Origin: Dichetophora obliterata
Lineage: Eukaryota; Arthropoda; Insecta; Diptera; Sciomyzidae
DNA: 64,000 nt
Direction of reading: 5' to 3'
Assembly (NCBI GenBank): GCA_963920525.1
Contig: OY986439.1
Location: 215,625,000 to 215,688,999 of the forward strand
In this document: piece after piece, positions 23,601-34,724 of the stretch
Numbering within the stretch: the stretch's first letter is position 1
Layout of the letters: each line of letters starts with the position of its first letter
Program-made: the position numbers and the translations under genes
The notes under the pieces: generated by a model
The model's input: only the letters and a program-made list of their open reading frames with translations
What the model was told of the DNA's origin: nothing
Database searches by the model: none

Positions 23601-24658
23601 CTTGGAATCTTAATAATCACACCCGAACCGTTAGCATTAAAGGAGTGGCAGAAAATTCAACCCATAAACGTCGCCATGTTGTTGCGCTGCACATGTCAGG
23701 AATTCATTAAAACGTTAAAAAATCAATTTCGCAAAGCGTCCTTAAAAGGATCATGGAAATAAGTCGCACTTTTGATGAGGGTGCTAGTGAAAATGATGCA
23801 TCTGACGCTTGTGTGGGGGAGCTAAAGATATCATTTCGCATTTAATAAGCATTAGTTTTGGAAATTAACATACTCTTAGGCGCAAACAATTTGCTGGCAG
23901 TCAGCCTATGAGTTTGAAATATTCGACACTTGAGAACAGTACAGTTGGGCATGATTTCGTGATTTGTTGTTTCTGTACCAATCCAATTCAGTTTTACAGG
24001 GAAAACAATTGAAGCACAGCCGCGAATAATGTTATAAGCGATATTTTTTTTAGTGTTTTGTTGCGAATACAGCAGCGTCAATTGGGTAGGGCTAGGGGGG
24101 GGGGGGAATTGGCCCCAACCAAGGATCTGATACTATTATTCAATAAATCGATTCAATAAAACCATCTAATTTTTACAAGATTTATTTAACTAATTTACCA
24201 ATTTTATCGCATACTATTAATTAAAATATATCTGATTATATAATTATTACGTTACATATTATTTTGGCCAGACTAAAGTACAGTTCACCGCAATATTCAA
24301 ACCGTTATTGTTCTTTGTGTCATGGACTAGAGTGCCACCGATACGAAAGACGATGGCATTTCTTCTAATTTTCTGAATTAATCAGTTTTATAAACAAAAG
24401 ACGATTGTTCTTCCAAAAGCACCGTTGCCGCGTATTTTGACAAAATTCTATCGCACTATAAGCTGCGTGGCATCACCACTTTTAGAAGAACGTTTGTGTT
24501 TTATTTATAAGACATTGGTGTCTGAGCCAGAGGAAACCAACGATTTCATTATTATAGAGTTCCTCGAGAGTTCACAGTGCAGTATTTAACATTCAAATTT
24601 CAGCAAAAAAGCAACAATTGTGTACTCATAATTTTCTGTTCAAGACAACATAGAGCTA

Positions 24659-25078
24659 ATGAATATATTGGAAGCATTTGATCCGGATTCGGAAACATTT
24701 TTGTCCGAAGATTCAATAATACAATTTTTTAAACTGTATTCCACCCACGTTGATGAAATTGTTCTCAGGAACCAATTGAGTGTGGTGAGAGAATATTTGA
24801 AACAAAATAAATCAAAATCAATTATGAAATTTTACAGAGTTTAAAATTGTACAATTTACAGAAATGTTTTGACACTGCCAGTGACTACCGCATCCAACAA
24901 AAGATTTTTCTCCACTTTAAAGAGAGTGAAGTCGTATCTTCGTACAACAATGGGAGATGACCGTTTAAGTCACTTCATGCTGATGGCTGTGGAACCAGAA
25001 ATTGTAAAAAAGTTCAACATGGAAGATCTCGTTAACGAGTTTACCTTCAAGCGTCAACGTCGTTATCCACTGGAATAA
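24659..25078 (+). pseudogene. hAT transposase C-terminal region, split
   Basis: The first frame (24659-24844) includes SIIQFFKLYSTHVDEI and ends at a stop. The next (24869-25078; the reading frame opens slightly earlier) carries the hAT C-terminal dimerisation block LPVTTASNKRFFSTLKRVKS, then LRTTMGDDRLSHFMLMAVE. This pattern (VTTASNERSFS--KRIKTYLR-TM) is diagnostic of hAT transposases of the zinc-finger MYM/DUF4371 group. The catalytic domain is absent, so it is not functional. It sits within the 24070-25947 element. Confidence 0.85.
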
Positions 25079-25148
25079 ATCCAATATATATTTTTCCCGT
25101 TAAAGGATTAAATATTTTATTTTTATTTTTAAGTCCATGGATTTAAAG

Positions 25149-25778
25149 CAGGGCTGGGCATTCTTACACAGTCACATTTTATTTTGTCTTGCTAGTATTG
25201 GTGCGCTCTCGAATAGCGCACACTGAGCGAAATAGTTGTTACAATTATCTAGATTTGCAAGTTTGTATGTTTATATCTCTACACAAACTGTTCTACGTGT
25301 TTTATTTAATGTTTTTATTTTTAGTCATCGGTATTGTTCTTTTTTTATTTTATTCTAAGTAAATAAATTATATTTGTTTGCTTCCAGTGGCATTCTGCTT
25401 CGCCAGATTCAAACATTGTTTCTAGTTGTTTTGTTTTTATTTCAATGTTATAAAATTTTATTATATACGAATAATCAAAATTATAATCAAAACTTAAAAA
25501 AATTAAGCATAAAGAAAATTATTAATACAAATAACATGAAAAAATAATGCAAAGAATCTTAATAGGCAATATGAAATTCTACGAAATAAAAAATATATGC
25601 ATAAGAATTATGAATCTACAAATCAAAATGTGGGTTTTTTAAGAGTTTACATAAAGTTTCCGACATAGGCCTTCACAGCATCACCGTCAGCGAACGACTG
25701 AATTATATTCTCTACTGTTGTGAGTTTTGTGTACATGTGAAAAGTTACGCTCAGTGAGCTATGGGGCGCCCAGCGCTG
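25149..25778. mobile_element. hAT-type MITE inserted in the larger hAT element
   Basis: The ends CAGGGCTGGGCATTC and, as inverse complement, CAGCGCTGGGCGCCC are typical of hAT elements. The flanking octamers ATTTAAAG (25141-25148) and ATTAAAAG (25779-25786) differ at one base. Subterminal blocks GCGCACACTGAGCG and TACGCTCAGTGAGC are inverted relatives. Internal sequence is AT-rich and non-coding. The element is 630 bp. Confidence 0.85.
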
Positions 25779-26556
25779 ATTAAAAGACTTCTGTGTGTAT
25801 ATTGTAATACGCATTAAATTCATATATGTGTGTATAAAAATGTGTATAACTATGGTTTTATTAAATGTTATGTTTTACGAAAAAAATGTTATTGTCATTT
25901 AAATTTTCGCCCCCCCCCCCTAAGGTTTTGGAGAAATGACGCCACTGTGCGAATACCTGTTAAAATTACTCTCTTATATTACATAAAAACAGAACTGAGT
26001 AAGCAGTTGAGCAGTTTGGAGTATTTTAATCGCATACCCAAAAAAAAAATTTATAAAAAATTGATAAAAGTGCTTTTAAAATGAATAAAAGTGAACAATT
26101 AGAATTTTGTCGCTTATGCCGTGGTTATGCTAGCCAAACATGTTCGGTGTTCATTTTTGTTAATTTGTTCTCTTCGCCGAAATGTTTGTTTGGTGGTTAT
26201 GCTATGATTGGTGGCACAGTTGCATTATATGTAATAGTATGTCAAAACACAAAAAAGCACAACCCTAATTTGCATTTTTGTACTTAAAATTAACGAATTG
26301 AAATATACGAATTGATATTATTTACTCTTAATTTTTATTATAATATCTTAACCAAAATGGTGTGCATATATCTGACATGCTAGCTAGTTTATGTTAAGGG
26401 TTACTTGAAGACACAATCAACTTCACTTTTTAATACTTTTACCTACTTTTTTGATGCTATTATACAAAATGACTACAGCCAACACTGGAAAGTTCGGCAT
26501 GTTTGGCGTTTCAATCAGCAATCAAAATGTTCGGTCCGAGATCGAGAAAATGAATA

Positions 26557-26836
26557 CATTGGCGTCGGAAGCGGGGGGAAAGGTGGGCAGTTGCCCCCCC
26601 CCCACTTTTTTAGCTAGATAAACAATTTAAAAGGAAAAGTTATTCAAAATATCAGTTTTTTTACAAAGATAATATTTTTGTATTATATATTTTCCTCTTC
26701 TTTCTCTCTTCTTCATGTTTCATGTGAAGAAATTTTGGAGAACTTTTTTTGCACCACCATTTGTACTGCCCCCCCATTTGTACTGCCCCCCCATTTGTAC
26801 TGCCCCCCCAGATGAAATTCGCTTCCGACGCGATTG
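26557..26836. mobile_element. Small hAT-type MITE with perfect 8-bp TSD
   Basis: The left end CATTGGCGTCGGAAGC and the inverse complement of the right end (CAATCGCGTCGGAAGC) match at 14 of 16 positions. The flanking octamers are identical (AATGAATA at 26549-26556 and 26837-26844). Near the right end a 17-bp unit CCATTTGTACTGCCCCC is repeated three times. A solitary terminus of the same family (CCCCAGATGAAAATAGCTTC) is at about 46631. Confidence 0.85.
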
Positions 26837-26965
26837 AATGAATATGAGAAAAAGTTCATTTCTTCATTTTATACGTGAAACAATAACAACAAAAAATGTT
26901 CGGCAATCATGTTTGGCTAGCATAACCACGGCATTACAACGTTATTCGTGGCTATGCTTCCATTG

Positions 26966-28039
26966 TTGGTTTATCTACGTTGCGAACAAAATATTTTATG
27001 TTGACTAATCAGAAACCCAATCTGAAAAATAGAGGTTTATTTTAATTAAACTTTTGAAAGTTCGAAGTTCTAGATCGCCTTAAATATTTTATTCTTTACT
27101 TTATTTCTGATTTCTTATAGCCAAAGCTGCAATTTTTTCCAACAAGTGAAAACAAGTAAAAATTTTATTTCTGACTTTCTTTCATATAACATAAAGTTAA
27201 TTTGCAAAAATTCTTCTAGTTTTGCGCACAAATTGTCAAACACTTTTTGTCAGTTTTTGGCCCTATGATTTTTTGGCGACATATATTCTTTCCAAAATGT
27301 TTGTATTAGTTTTTACAGAATAGTCAAGTCTCAAAAATAATAGCCAATACCTTTTGTCCATTCCTTTTCCTTTATAATAATTGTAGAATATCATTTAGTT
27401 TACAACTTTATTTTTATCTTAAGCTTTTTAAAAATTTTTTATTGTCATTTAAATTAATGTAAATTAAAATCATTTATAAGTTATTTTTGTACTTATTGGA
27501 GAATAGTGAATAAAAATACAAAATACAATACCATAATTTATGTAAACAAATGACCCAAAATCTTCTTCCAATCAAAAGTTAATACTTAAAATATATTTTT
27601 TTCATGCCATTCACTATCTATTGTATGTAGATATGTTCATAAAACTTATTCTTGTATTGCATTTTTTTTAATATAGGATCATATTAATCGTATATAATTC
27701 TTTGCTAGAATTAGTATCGAAGTTGATTTTTTACAAATTTTTTTCTCCAACTTGTGCACACAAGTACACGATGTACAACGCTTGGTAAATGCTGTAATGT
27801 CGCTTTTTCGTTTCATCGAGTTTCACATCACAATGGTGCTAAGGAAGTTCTCCTTCAAAGATGCACAAAGCAGTGTAGAAATCTAGTGCAAGAGTTACAC
27901 TGTATGTTTATACTCAACATTTTAAAACCTTACCTAAAAGTATACACTAAATTTGTCCACGTTAATCTGACAGTTCAGCGGCTACTTCAACGTTTAAAAA
28001 TTTCTTTGAAATTGGTTTGTCCTATAGATGTGTATGGGG
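26966..28039. other. AT-rich sequence, no gene seen
   Basis: Chance frames only, including a 101-codon one at 27754-28059 without domain-like features. No termini recognised. Confidence 0.3.
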
Positions 28040-29442
28040 GGCATTCCATACAAAACTAGCCACCAAAACATTTTTTTTTCTATGGATATTTTTTATGGTT
28101 AATTAGTCAAAAATATTTGATATTTAGTTTTTATTTCAAGATAAAACAAGAAGTTTTGAAAAAAAAAGAAATGATTTATACGTTTTAAAAAAAGACCTTT
28201 TTTCAATCGCTTATACTGCAATAACTGATGAAGATAGAAAAATTTGTCCCAAAGAAGACATGTGCGCCTTTTTGTTAACTTTCGAATGATGTTTACTAAA
28301 ACTTAATCATATTATTTTTTGATAGCGAAAAATAGAGATTTGCAACAAATTGGATTTATTTAATTTTGACCTAATTTTTTTTTAAATATTTTTAAAAATA
28401 GAAGAAGACATGCGTGCCTTTTTGTTGACTTTCGAATTATGTTTACTTAAACTTAATCATATTAGTTTTTAATTGCGAAAAATAGAGATTTGCAAGAAAT
28501 TGAGTTTATTGAATTTGGACCAAATTTTTTTTTAAAATATAAGCCAAAACATTATTCTTAACAATGGTAGAATTTAAGAGTAGACTCTTGAATACTTACG
28601 GAGCAATGCATTTTTAAAACGCAACTTACACTTGCAAAGCGTACCGCAGCGTGCTTTTCTAAACTTGTTTACTTGTATAAACTTGTCAGTTCATTGCATA
28701 TTGTTAAAAACGTTCCGGTAACGTTGTCAGAAATTGTCGTGTTCTAAATTTAAAGACCGCTGTTGCAATCCATTTGCCGTGAAAAATTCATTGCTCCGTA
28801 AGTATTCAAGTGTCCACTCTAAAATTCTACCAGTATTAAGAATAATGTTATGCTTATGTTCTAAAAAAACAAAAAATAAGGTCCAGATTAAAAAAACCCA
28901 ATTTGTTGCAAATCCCTATTTTTCGCTATCAAAAAATAATATGATTAAGTTTTAGTAAACATCAGTGGCGGCCGTAGCTTAGTGGGTAGAGTGCGTGGCC
29001 CCTAAGCTAAAGAACAGCCGTAGCCCGGGTTCAATTCCAGCTCAGACAGAAAGTTTTTCAATTGAATTTATTTTTCTGTTCGGTCGTCGCCTCTCTGCAG
29101 ACAATGGCAAACCACAGAAAGTAAAAATTGCCAAAGCTTCTTGAGAACATAAGCCGTTCGGAGTCGGCATAAAACACGTAGGTCCAGTTCTCGGTCATTT
29201 GTGATCAGACATTTAGTAACACGCACAATACAATTAATCAAAAGAAGCTAGGTCAAAGTCCTTCCAAGGGCTGAAATGACCAGTTTATTTATTTTTTTAA
29301 ACATCATTCAGAAGACATATGTCTTCTTTTATTTTTAAAAACATCAAATTTAAACTTTTATTTTTCGAATACTCCTTAAATAAATCATAAAGTAAATTTT
29401 TGTGTAAAAAAAATGTTGGTGGCAAATTTTGTATGGAATGCC
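28040..29442. mobile_element. Long foldback element, family C
   Basis: The ends GGCATTCCATACAAAACTAG and, inverted, GGCATTCCATACAAAATTTG are followed by GCCACCAA. Almost the whole element is one large palindrome: left-arm blocks TGCAACAAATTGG, GCGAAAAATAGAGATTTGC and TACTTACGGAGCAATG recur inverted at 28780-28955. A SINE is inserted in the right arm. Without it, the element is about 1.06 kb. TSD not resolved. Confidence 0.7.
28965..29298 (+). mobile_element. tRNA-derived SINE, family 1, with TSD
   Basis: The head is tRNA-like with TAGCTTAGTGGGTAGAG (A-box, from 28975) and GGGTTCAATTCC (B-box, 29027-29038). The body includes TTTCTGTTCGGTCGTCGCC and CCTCTCTGCAGACAATGGC. The tail ends in TTTATTTATTTTTTT. 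The flanks repeat AAACATCA (28957-28964 and 29299-29306). It interrupts the palindromic arm of the 28040-29442 element, so it inserted after it. Confidence 0.88.
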
Positions 29443-29731
29443 TCACATGTTTTCCTATTTTTAATGCCGTTTTTCATTTCATTGACAAACAAAATAAATT
29501 TCGCTAAGAAATGTTCAACTTAATAGCTTTAAAATTATCTACATTTTCAAGAAAAATATTTGACCTCGGCATGCCCAAAATTTTCGGTTTGAATTCGGTT
29601 TAAAAAAAATACGAGCTTGACGTAGATGCAAAGTACTCATTGCAGATCTCAGATGATACGATTTAATAACAACTTCAGATAAGAAGAAACAAAAACAATA
29701 CTCAAAAGTTTTTCATCGAAAGGTCTATTCC

Positions 29732-30438
29732 ATGATTCAATTACTATAGGTTGTCCATTCATTTGACGTTTACTCACAAGAGTGAAAATATACACCCGTA
29801 AAATTGAAGAGGAGAGCAAAAGAGTAATTTTGTGATGCCATCAAAGTAATCAGTTGCAGGAATATCGTACTTTTTCGCAGTACTAAATACCCAAGGATAC
29901 AGTTCACTGCTGCTTTTTCAACTGCTTTCTGTACTGCATGTTTGTTTTGATAGAAAATTTAAGTGAGTTTTTAAAAAACTAATTTCAATATTTTGTTGTG
30001 AAAATGTTTTCCCACCGCTAATGGCTATTAAGATCCACTGGCACATTATATTTTCGAATTTCATCACCAAAATAAACTGTTTGCCAAAACCGCACGTTAA
30101 AGGCATTATTATTTTAATAATTACAAGTTAATAGTCGCGATTTATATTTTAATTGAAAAAAAACCGGCTCGCAACAAAATTTGAAAACAATTTTCAATAA
30201 TAATTATCAAAGCATTAATTATTATAAACGCAATGCACACAATTTTTTTTTTCCTGCCAACAGCAAAATATAGAATAACTACTTTAAAAAAAATACGCAA
30301 CAAAACACTGAAACATAACTTTTTTCATAGAAGACCACAAAACCCTGGTTGTCAGTTTTATTTGAGAGAGAATATAATTTTGTTTTCATATTTACGGGTG
30401 TTGTCAAACGAATGGACAACCTGTAATAATTGAATCAT
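29732..30438. mobile_element. Inverted-repeat element with perfect 10-bp TSD
   Basis: The ends ATGATTCAATTACTATAGGT and, inverted, ATGATTCAATTATTACAGGT are followed by TGTCCATTC. GGTCTATTCC flanks both sides in direct orientation (29722-29731 and 30439-30448). A 10-bp duplication suggests a Mutator-like origin (9-10 bp TSD), but the transposase is absent. A 62-codon minus-strand frame (29918-30106) in the interior could be a remnant of the parent element's protein; it was not recognised. Confidence 0.82.
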
Positions 30439-30490
30439 GGTCTATTCCTTTTGGAATTAAAAGCATAAACTTGTATATAATTAAAAAATC

Positions 30491-30883
30491 ACATGAATTG
30501 AATTGCGAGCTTTAGATCAAGTAAGTTTCTTAAGAAGGCAACAACAACAACAACAACAACTCTGTACAGAGTCAATCACTTAGCTGACTAGACAGTCTGT
30601 TTCGGAAATAGCTACATTTTCCTCTTCAGTAGTCTTTGAGTGATTAAGCTGTGATCAACTCACTGTTCAAATTTGTATATGACTTCATACATTTACGAAA
30701 TCATTCATTTGAATTATATGGCTACTAATCATATGACATTTTAAAGCAGTAGGCTATTTATAGATCACCGCCATCAACTCTACCAGGGTTGCCATCTGCT
30801 CTAGTTGCTTCTTTATGTAATTCAATATTCATTGGTGTTCGACAGTTTGTCGAAAGATCTTAAGCTCGCAATTTAGTCCATGT
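30491..30883. mobile_element. Inverted-repeat element, family D, with CAA run
   Basis: The left end ACATGAATTGAATTGCGAGC and the inverse complement of the right end (ACATGGACTAAATTGCGAGC) match well, followed by TTWAGATC. Near the left end it has (CAA)6, then CTCTGTACAGAGTCAAT and AGACAGTCTGTTTCGGAA. A related fragment lies inverted at 46370-46500. TSD not resolved. Confidence 0.6.
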
Positions 30884-32577
30884 AATAATTTAATAGATCA
30901 TAAAATTAATTAATTAAAAAATCTATTAAATTTATTATGAACGATTTTTTTTTTTAAATTATTATACTTAATATTATACTCAATATTTTTATAATTTTTA
31001 ATTATTTATTTTTAATTGTAAATAAACAACATGTAGAAAAATTGTATCCACAATTGCTTCCAAAAGTTTTTCCTAGCGGTACAAAAGGGCGTCTTCTAAA
31101 ATGTATTTTTCGAACAAAAGGTCACTTAGTGGATTTGTTTTTTTATTCTTTATTGACAGCTCTATTCCAAAAATTTGGCAACAATCAATTGCTATTTAAA
31201 TTTTGTCATTGGGTACAATGATCATCTCACTACAAATGAGAAAACATTTTTTTACACTTGAAAGTTTTCTCTCAAATTTATGGTAAATTTTTATTAAAAT
31301 TGAATTTTTATATATAAATTGTATAAAAATTGGATTGAGACTATGATACCTTCTCGTCAGGAGAACCATTCTTGTTGCTTTTGTGGCACAAGCATTCTTA
31401 AGTTACTTTGGAGTGAATTGATTCCAAACGTTATATGATTTGGAACGTAAAAGTACAATGATGCACAAAAGAAATATTTTCAGTAAGTACGAGTATATTA
31501 GATTTTTCACAAGGTTTTAGAAGATGCTCTTTTCATAATTCTTAAAATAAAATCCGCCTTAACGAGATAAAGGTGATTCTTTTGCTTATATGTAGTTGAT
31601 TTTTGTTGACATATTTATTATAAAAAACATTTTTGATAACTATTTTTTTTGTTATATAATTTTGGAGACAGCCTCGAAACAAACCGCCCGAGGCAAACCT
31701 GTAGGATACGAAACAAAACAAATTTTTACAATTCCACATATACTTATGTTTACTTTATGTTAGTTTTATGAAATTTGTGTTTCTACTAAAATGTGCTCTA
31801 CTATTAGAAGTAAAAATAAAAATATTAAAAATGCATGATTTAAAGCGAAACTCAACTACTTGCCATGCAACAAAAAATATTACACATAAAAACAAATTTT
31901 TTATTTGCTTAAATTTTACATCGTTAACCGAGTTGGCGAACAAGTGAAGCGTTTAAATATTTTAAAATAAAAATCAATTTCAAATGCAAACGAATTCAGC
32001 CAAAGGTGTTCAACTAGAATTTGATTTGAGTTTTGAAAAAAACCAAAACAAAAGACATGACACATGGAAATATTTTTTAATCTAAACACCGCAGGTTATT
32101 TTAAAACGTCATCATATTCAAAATGAACAAATGAATAAAGGTCTTTGCCCACTTACGCCGCGTAACGAAACGACTGTAAAACGTAATATTCAATGCACAC
32201 TTACCGAAACGGCGGCAAACATTTTAAGTAAACAAAACAGTTGGAAAAAAGACCGCAGGATTTTTTTAATAAACATTTAGCTTTTATAGACTTGCTATTA
32301 GATGAAGAAAATGCAGAAAACCAATCAAATTGTAGATTTTAAATTTATCTAATGCTTATCAAACGACCTATCTATCGATGGTAAAATTTTTACTTTGCAC
32401 AATAAACTGTTGGAATCCATTTTAAGTTTTGAAAAGAAAGCGAACGACAAGCCGGTCAGAATTTTTTGCAACGATCGCCACCGGCTTTTTCGACTGCGTC
32501 AACAGATGTTACCGTTTTTTCGCCGCTTAGTGAGTGTGTATGTGCACTTAAGTACACAGGGTAGTTTCGTGTCTTTT
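30884..32577. other. AT-rich sequence, no gene seen
   Basis: Very AT-rich, especially 30900-31020. A possible transposon-like start GGTCTTTGCCCACTTACGCC occurs near 32140, without an identified partner. No coding gene. Confidence 0.3.
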
Positions 32578-33090
32578 AAGGCCGCTTTACATTGTCCTAC
32601 TGTGTGTTACCACATGTGAGATAGAAAGTATTATTGAATTTCATCATGCTGTCATTTTTAATTTTTGCATGAAGAAATTAATTTTTCGCTTTTAGACTAT
32701 CTCACAGAGTCGCACCGCATTTTTATACTTTACACTATACTAAAACGTGAAATTTTGAGTAATGAATCGGTTTTTAATGAATTTAAAGCCCCTACAAAGT
32801 TCAATAAGCTGTAAACTGCTTCCTTCTGTTATTCCATTTGGAAATACATTACGAGCTTAAAATTTTCTCACTTAAATAATAAATTTCAAGTAAGTTTATG
32901 GTAAAATGCATCTCTGGTGGGATAGAATGTGTGATGAAATTAGAAACAAACCAAAAAATAAAATGTGGTACGACATGCCAAAAAAATCAGAACACACATT
33001 GCTTTCCGTTGTTTACACCATCGCACTTTCTATCACACATGAAAATTTTGACATGTGTTAACACACAGTGGGATAATGTAAAGCGGCCTT
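32578..33090. mobile_element. Inverted-repeat element, family E
   Basis: The left end AAGGCCGCTTTACATTGTCC and the inverse complement of the right end (AAGGCCGCTTTACATTATCC) match at 19 of 20 positions. Similarity continues through ACTGTGTGTTA-CACATGT. The element is about 513 bp and non-coding. The flanking duplication is short or ambiguous. Confidence 0.75.
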
Positions 33091-33539
33091 TAGTAACGAG
33101 CCGTAGGTAGGCAGTGTCCTTAAAACATAGATTGCGCAAAAAAAAAAAGAATCAATATTTGAATTTAAACAATATTTGAAATTTAAACTAGCACAAGAAG
33201 TAACTAAAAACATTTTTTTATTTACCTAACTCGAAAATGAGAATTTTTTATTATTGCAACGAAAATATTTAGAGCACACAAAAAAAAAAACAACACGCTT
33301 TTCAAATGTGCTATAACACATAAATATTTGTGGTGAAATTTTTATATTTGGTGGCAAGAGCAAAATCGAAAAACTTAAAATTCTATTTTTAACCAAAATA
33401 GTCTTAAAATACAAAAAATATTTTATTGAATAAACTTCATTTTTTAAATTTAGTTTATCTTCATTTAGAGTGATGGGTCGATTTCATAGCTCTTAAATAA
33501 AGTTTTAACGAGGACCTTTTAATATCAAAACAAAAAGAG
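33091..33539. other. AT-rich sequence, nothing recognised
   Basis: No gene or repeat boundary seen. Confidence 0.3.
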
Positions 33540-34390
33540 TCAAAGCAACGATTTACGCTCACGCGACAACCTCCTCTACTCACCGCAAAACTAACTCCTG
33601 TACTGCTCACTCCAAACATTCTCTACCACGTTTTTGAAACTCAAACCTCCCACTTGACTACCCTCTTGGTAGCCATAAATTGTTTTTCTGCCATTTAGTC
33701 CTTTCATCCATGTGTCCATAGAATAAATTTTTCATAGTTTTTGTTTGCTGCTTCCTTTTTCACTCTCTCGCTCTTCTGTCATTTCCTTTTAATGACATTT
33801 TAATAATTTTTAATGATTTATTTGCTTATTCTGCACAAGTATCAACAAAAAAAAACCTTTCAATACAAAGTTCAGCATTTAGAAATAATATTTTTTTTTG
33901 CAACCACCGGCCACAACTTTTAGCCGAACTGCTGGCAACATTCAGCATACGGTGCTATTTTGCATTTTAATTTATAAGTGGTTCTGATTTCCATTTAAAA
34001 GCAACAACAAACAAACAAATGGAAGTAAAATACCACCAAACAAAAAATGTCAACAGCTCCAATTAATTTAAGTATCGGCAAAAAAGAATCCACGAAGCGC
34101 ACCTCACATCAAGTTAAGGTACGCTAGTAAGAGGAGCACCCCAGCTATTGAATGCTTTCAAGCTTTTCAAATCGAAGCTTTTCCCACTTTCCAACATTAA
34201 TTGGACATTTTAAGTTTGAAGTACATATTTTATTTTGAAAATTTAAAGTATTTCTAGTTATTTCGTATTCAATGGTCTGTCGGTCGCTCGGTCGTTCGTT
34301 ATTTTAATGAATGTAGGGAGTGCGCTTTTATTGCTGTCCCGTCATATTAGTTAAGTTTGGTGCAAAGTGCTGTTGTTGAATTCCTTTTTA
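33540..34390. other. Apparently unique island
   Basis: Mixed-composition block, for example 33550-33660 with clustered CTC words and 34070-34200. It lacks terminal repeats. No coding frame of note. Possible ancestral non-coding DNA. Confidence 0.3.
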
Positions 34391-34724
34391 GACCTTTTCG
34401 AAGAAGTTAATTTTTTTTTTTTCGAAAAAGCTGCATAAACAAGCTCAAAAATAATATTTTTCTATATATTTGGTATGAAGGTAGAATGTTTTCTACGAAA
34501 AGTAGATAGATAAGTTAAACGAAAAATTTAATGAAATCTTCTTTCTCTCTCTCAAAATCTCTCAAGTGAATTAATGAATCTCTCAAAAATAAAAACAATT
34601 ATATAAAAATCAAGTTTTTTGAAATTATTTAGTTTCTACCAAACAATTTTATGTCGTATTTATATTTCAGCATGTAAAGATTATTGAAAGAATAATGAAT
34701 TTATAAACTTTTTTAAATGGGAAG

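Larger units (their letters stand above)
24070..25947 (+). mobile_element. hAT transposon with perfect 8-bp TSD
   Basis: The left terminus is CAGCAGCGTCAATTGGG and the inverse complement of the right terminus is CAGTGGCGTCATTTCTCC. Each has a nearby homopolymer block, G at about 24097-24107 and C at about 25908-25919. The flanking octamers are identical: TGCGAATA at 24062-24069 and 25948-25955. It contains remnants of a hAT transposase on the plus strand. Without the inserted MITE it would be about 1.24 kb, so most of the transposase gene had already been deleted. Confidence 0.88.
24006..26965. mobile_element. Inverted-repeat element B (host of nested insertions)
   Basis: The left end CAATTGAAGCACAGCCGCGA (24006) and the inverse complement of the right end (CAATGGAAGCATAGCCACGA, ending 26965) match at 17 of 20 positions and continue through AATAAYGTT. 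Inside lie a hAT element (24070-25947) with its own MITE and a small hAT MITE (26557-26836). About 790 bp of original sequence remains. An inner inverted pair GCCGTGGTTATGCTAGCCAA lies at about 26118 and 26932. The same termini occur at 55180-56880. Superfamily unknown; TSD not resolved. Confidence 0.65.

Noticed and set aside
26081..26287. 68-codon frame starting MNKSEQLEFCRLC, reminiscent of a ZAD zinc-finger start
   Set aside because: Only one CxxC-like pair is present, the rest does not fit a ZAD domain, and the frame runs into the inverted repeats of the 24006-26965 element.
30786..30806. CAGGGTTGCCATCTGCTC, resembling the hAT end at 38250
   Set aside because: Too far from 38250 (7.4 kb), flanking octamers differ, and it lies within another inverted-repeat element.
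33104..33116. TAGGTAGGCAG, a TAGteam-like heptamer pair
   Set aside because: No gene or core promoter nearby. Short motifs of this kind occur by chance in 64 kb.
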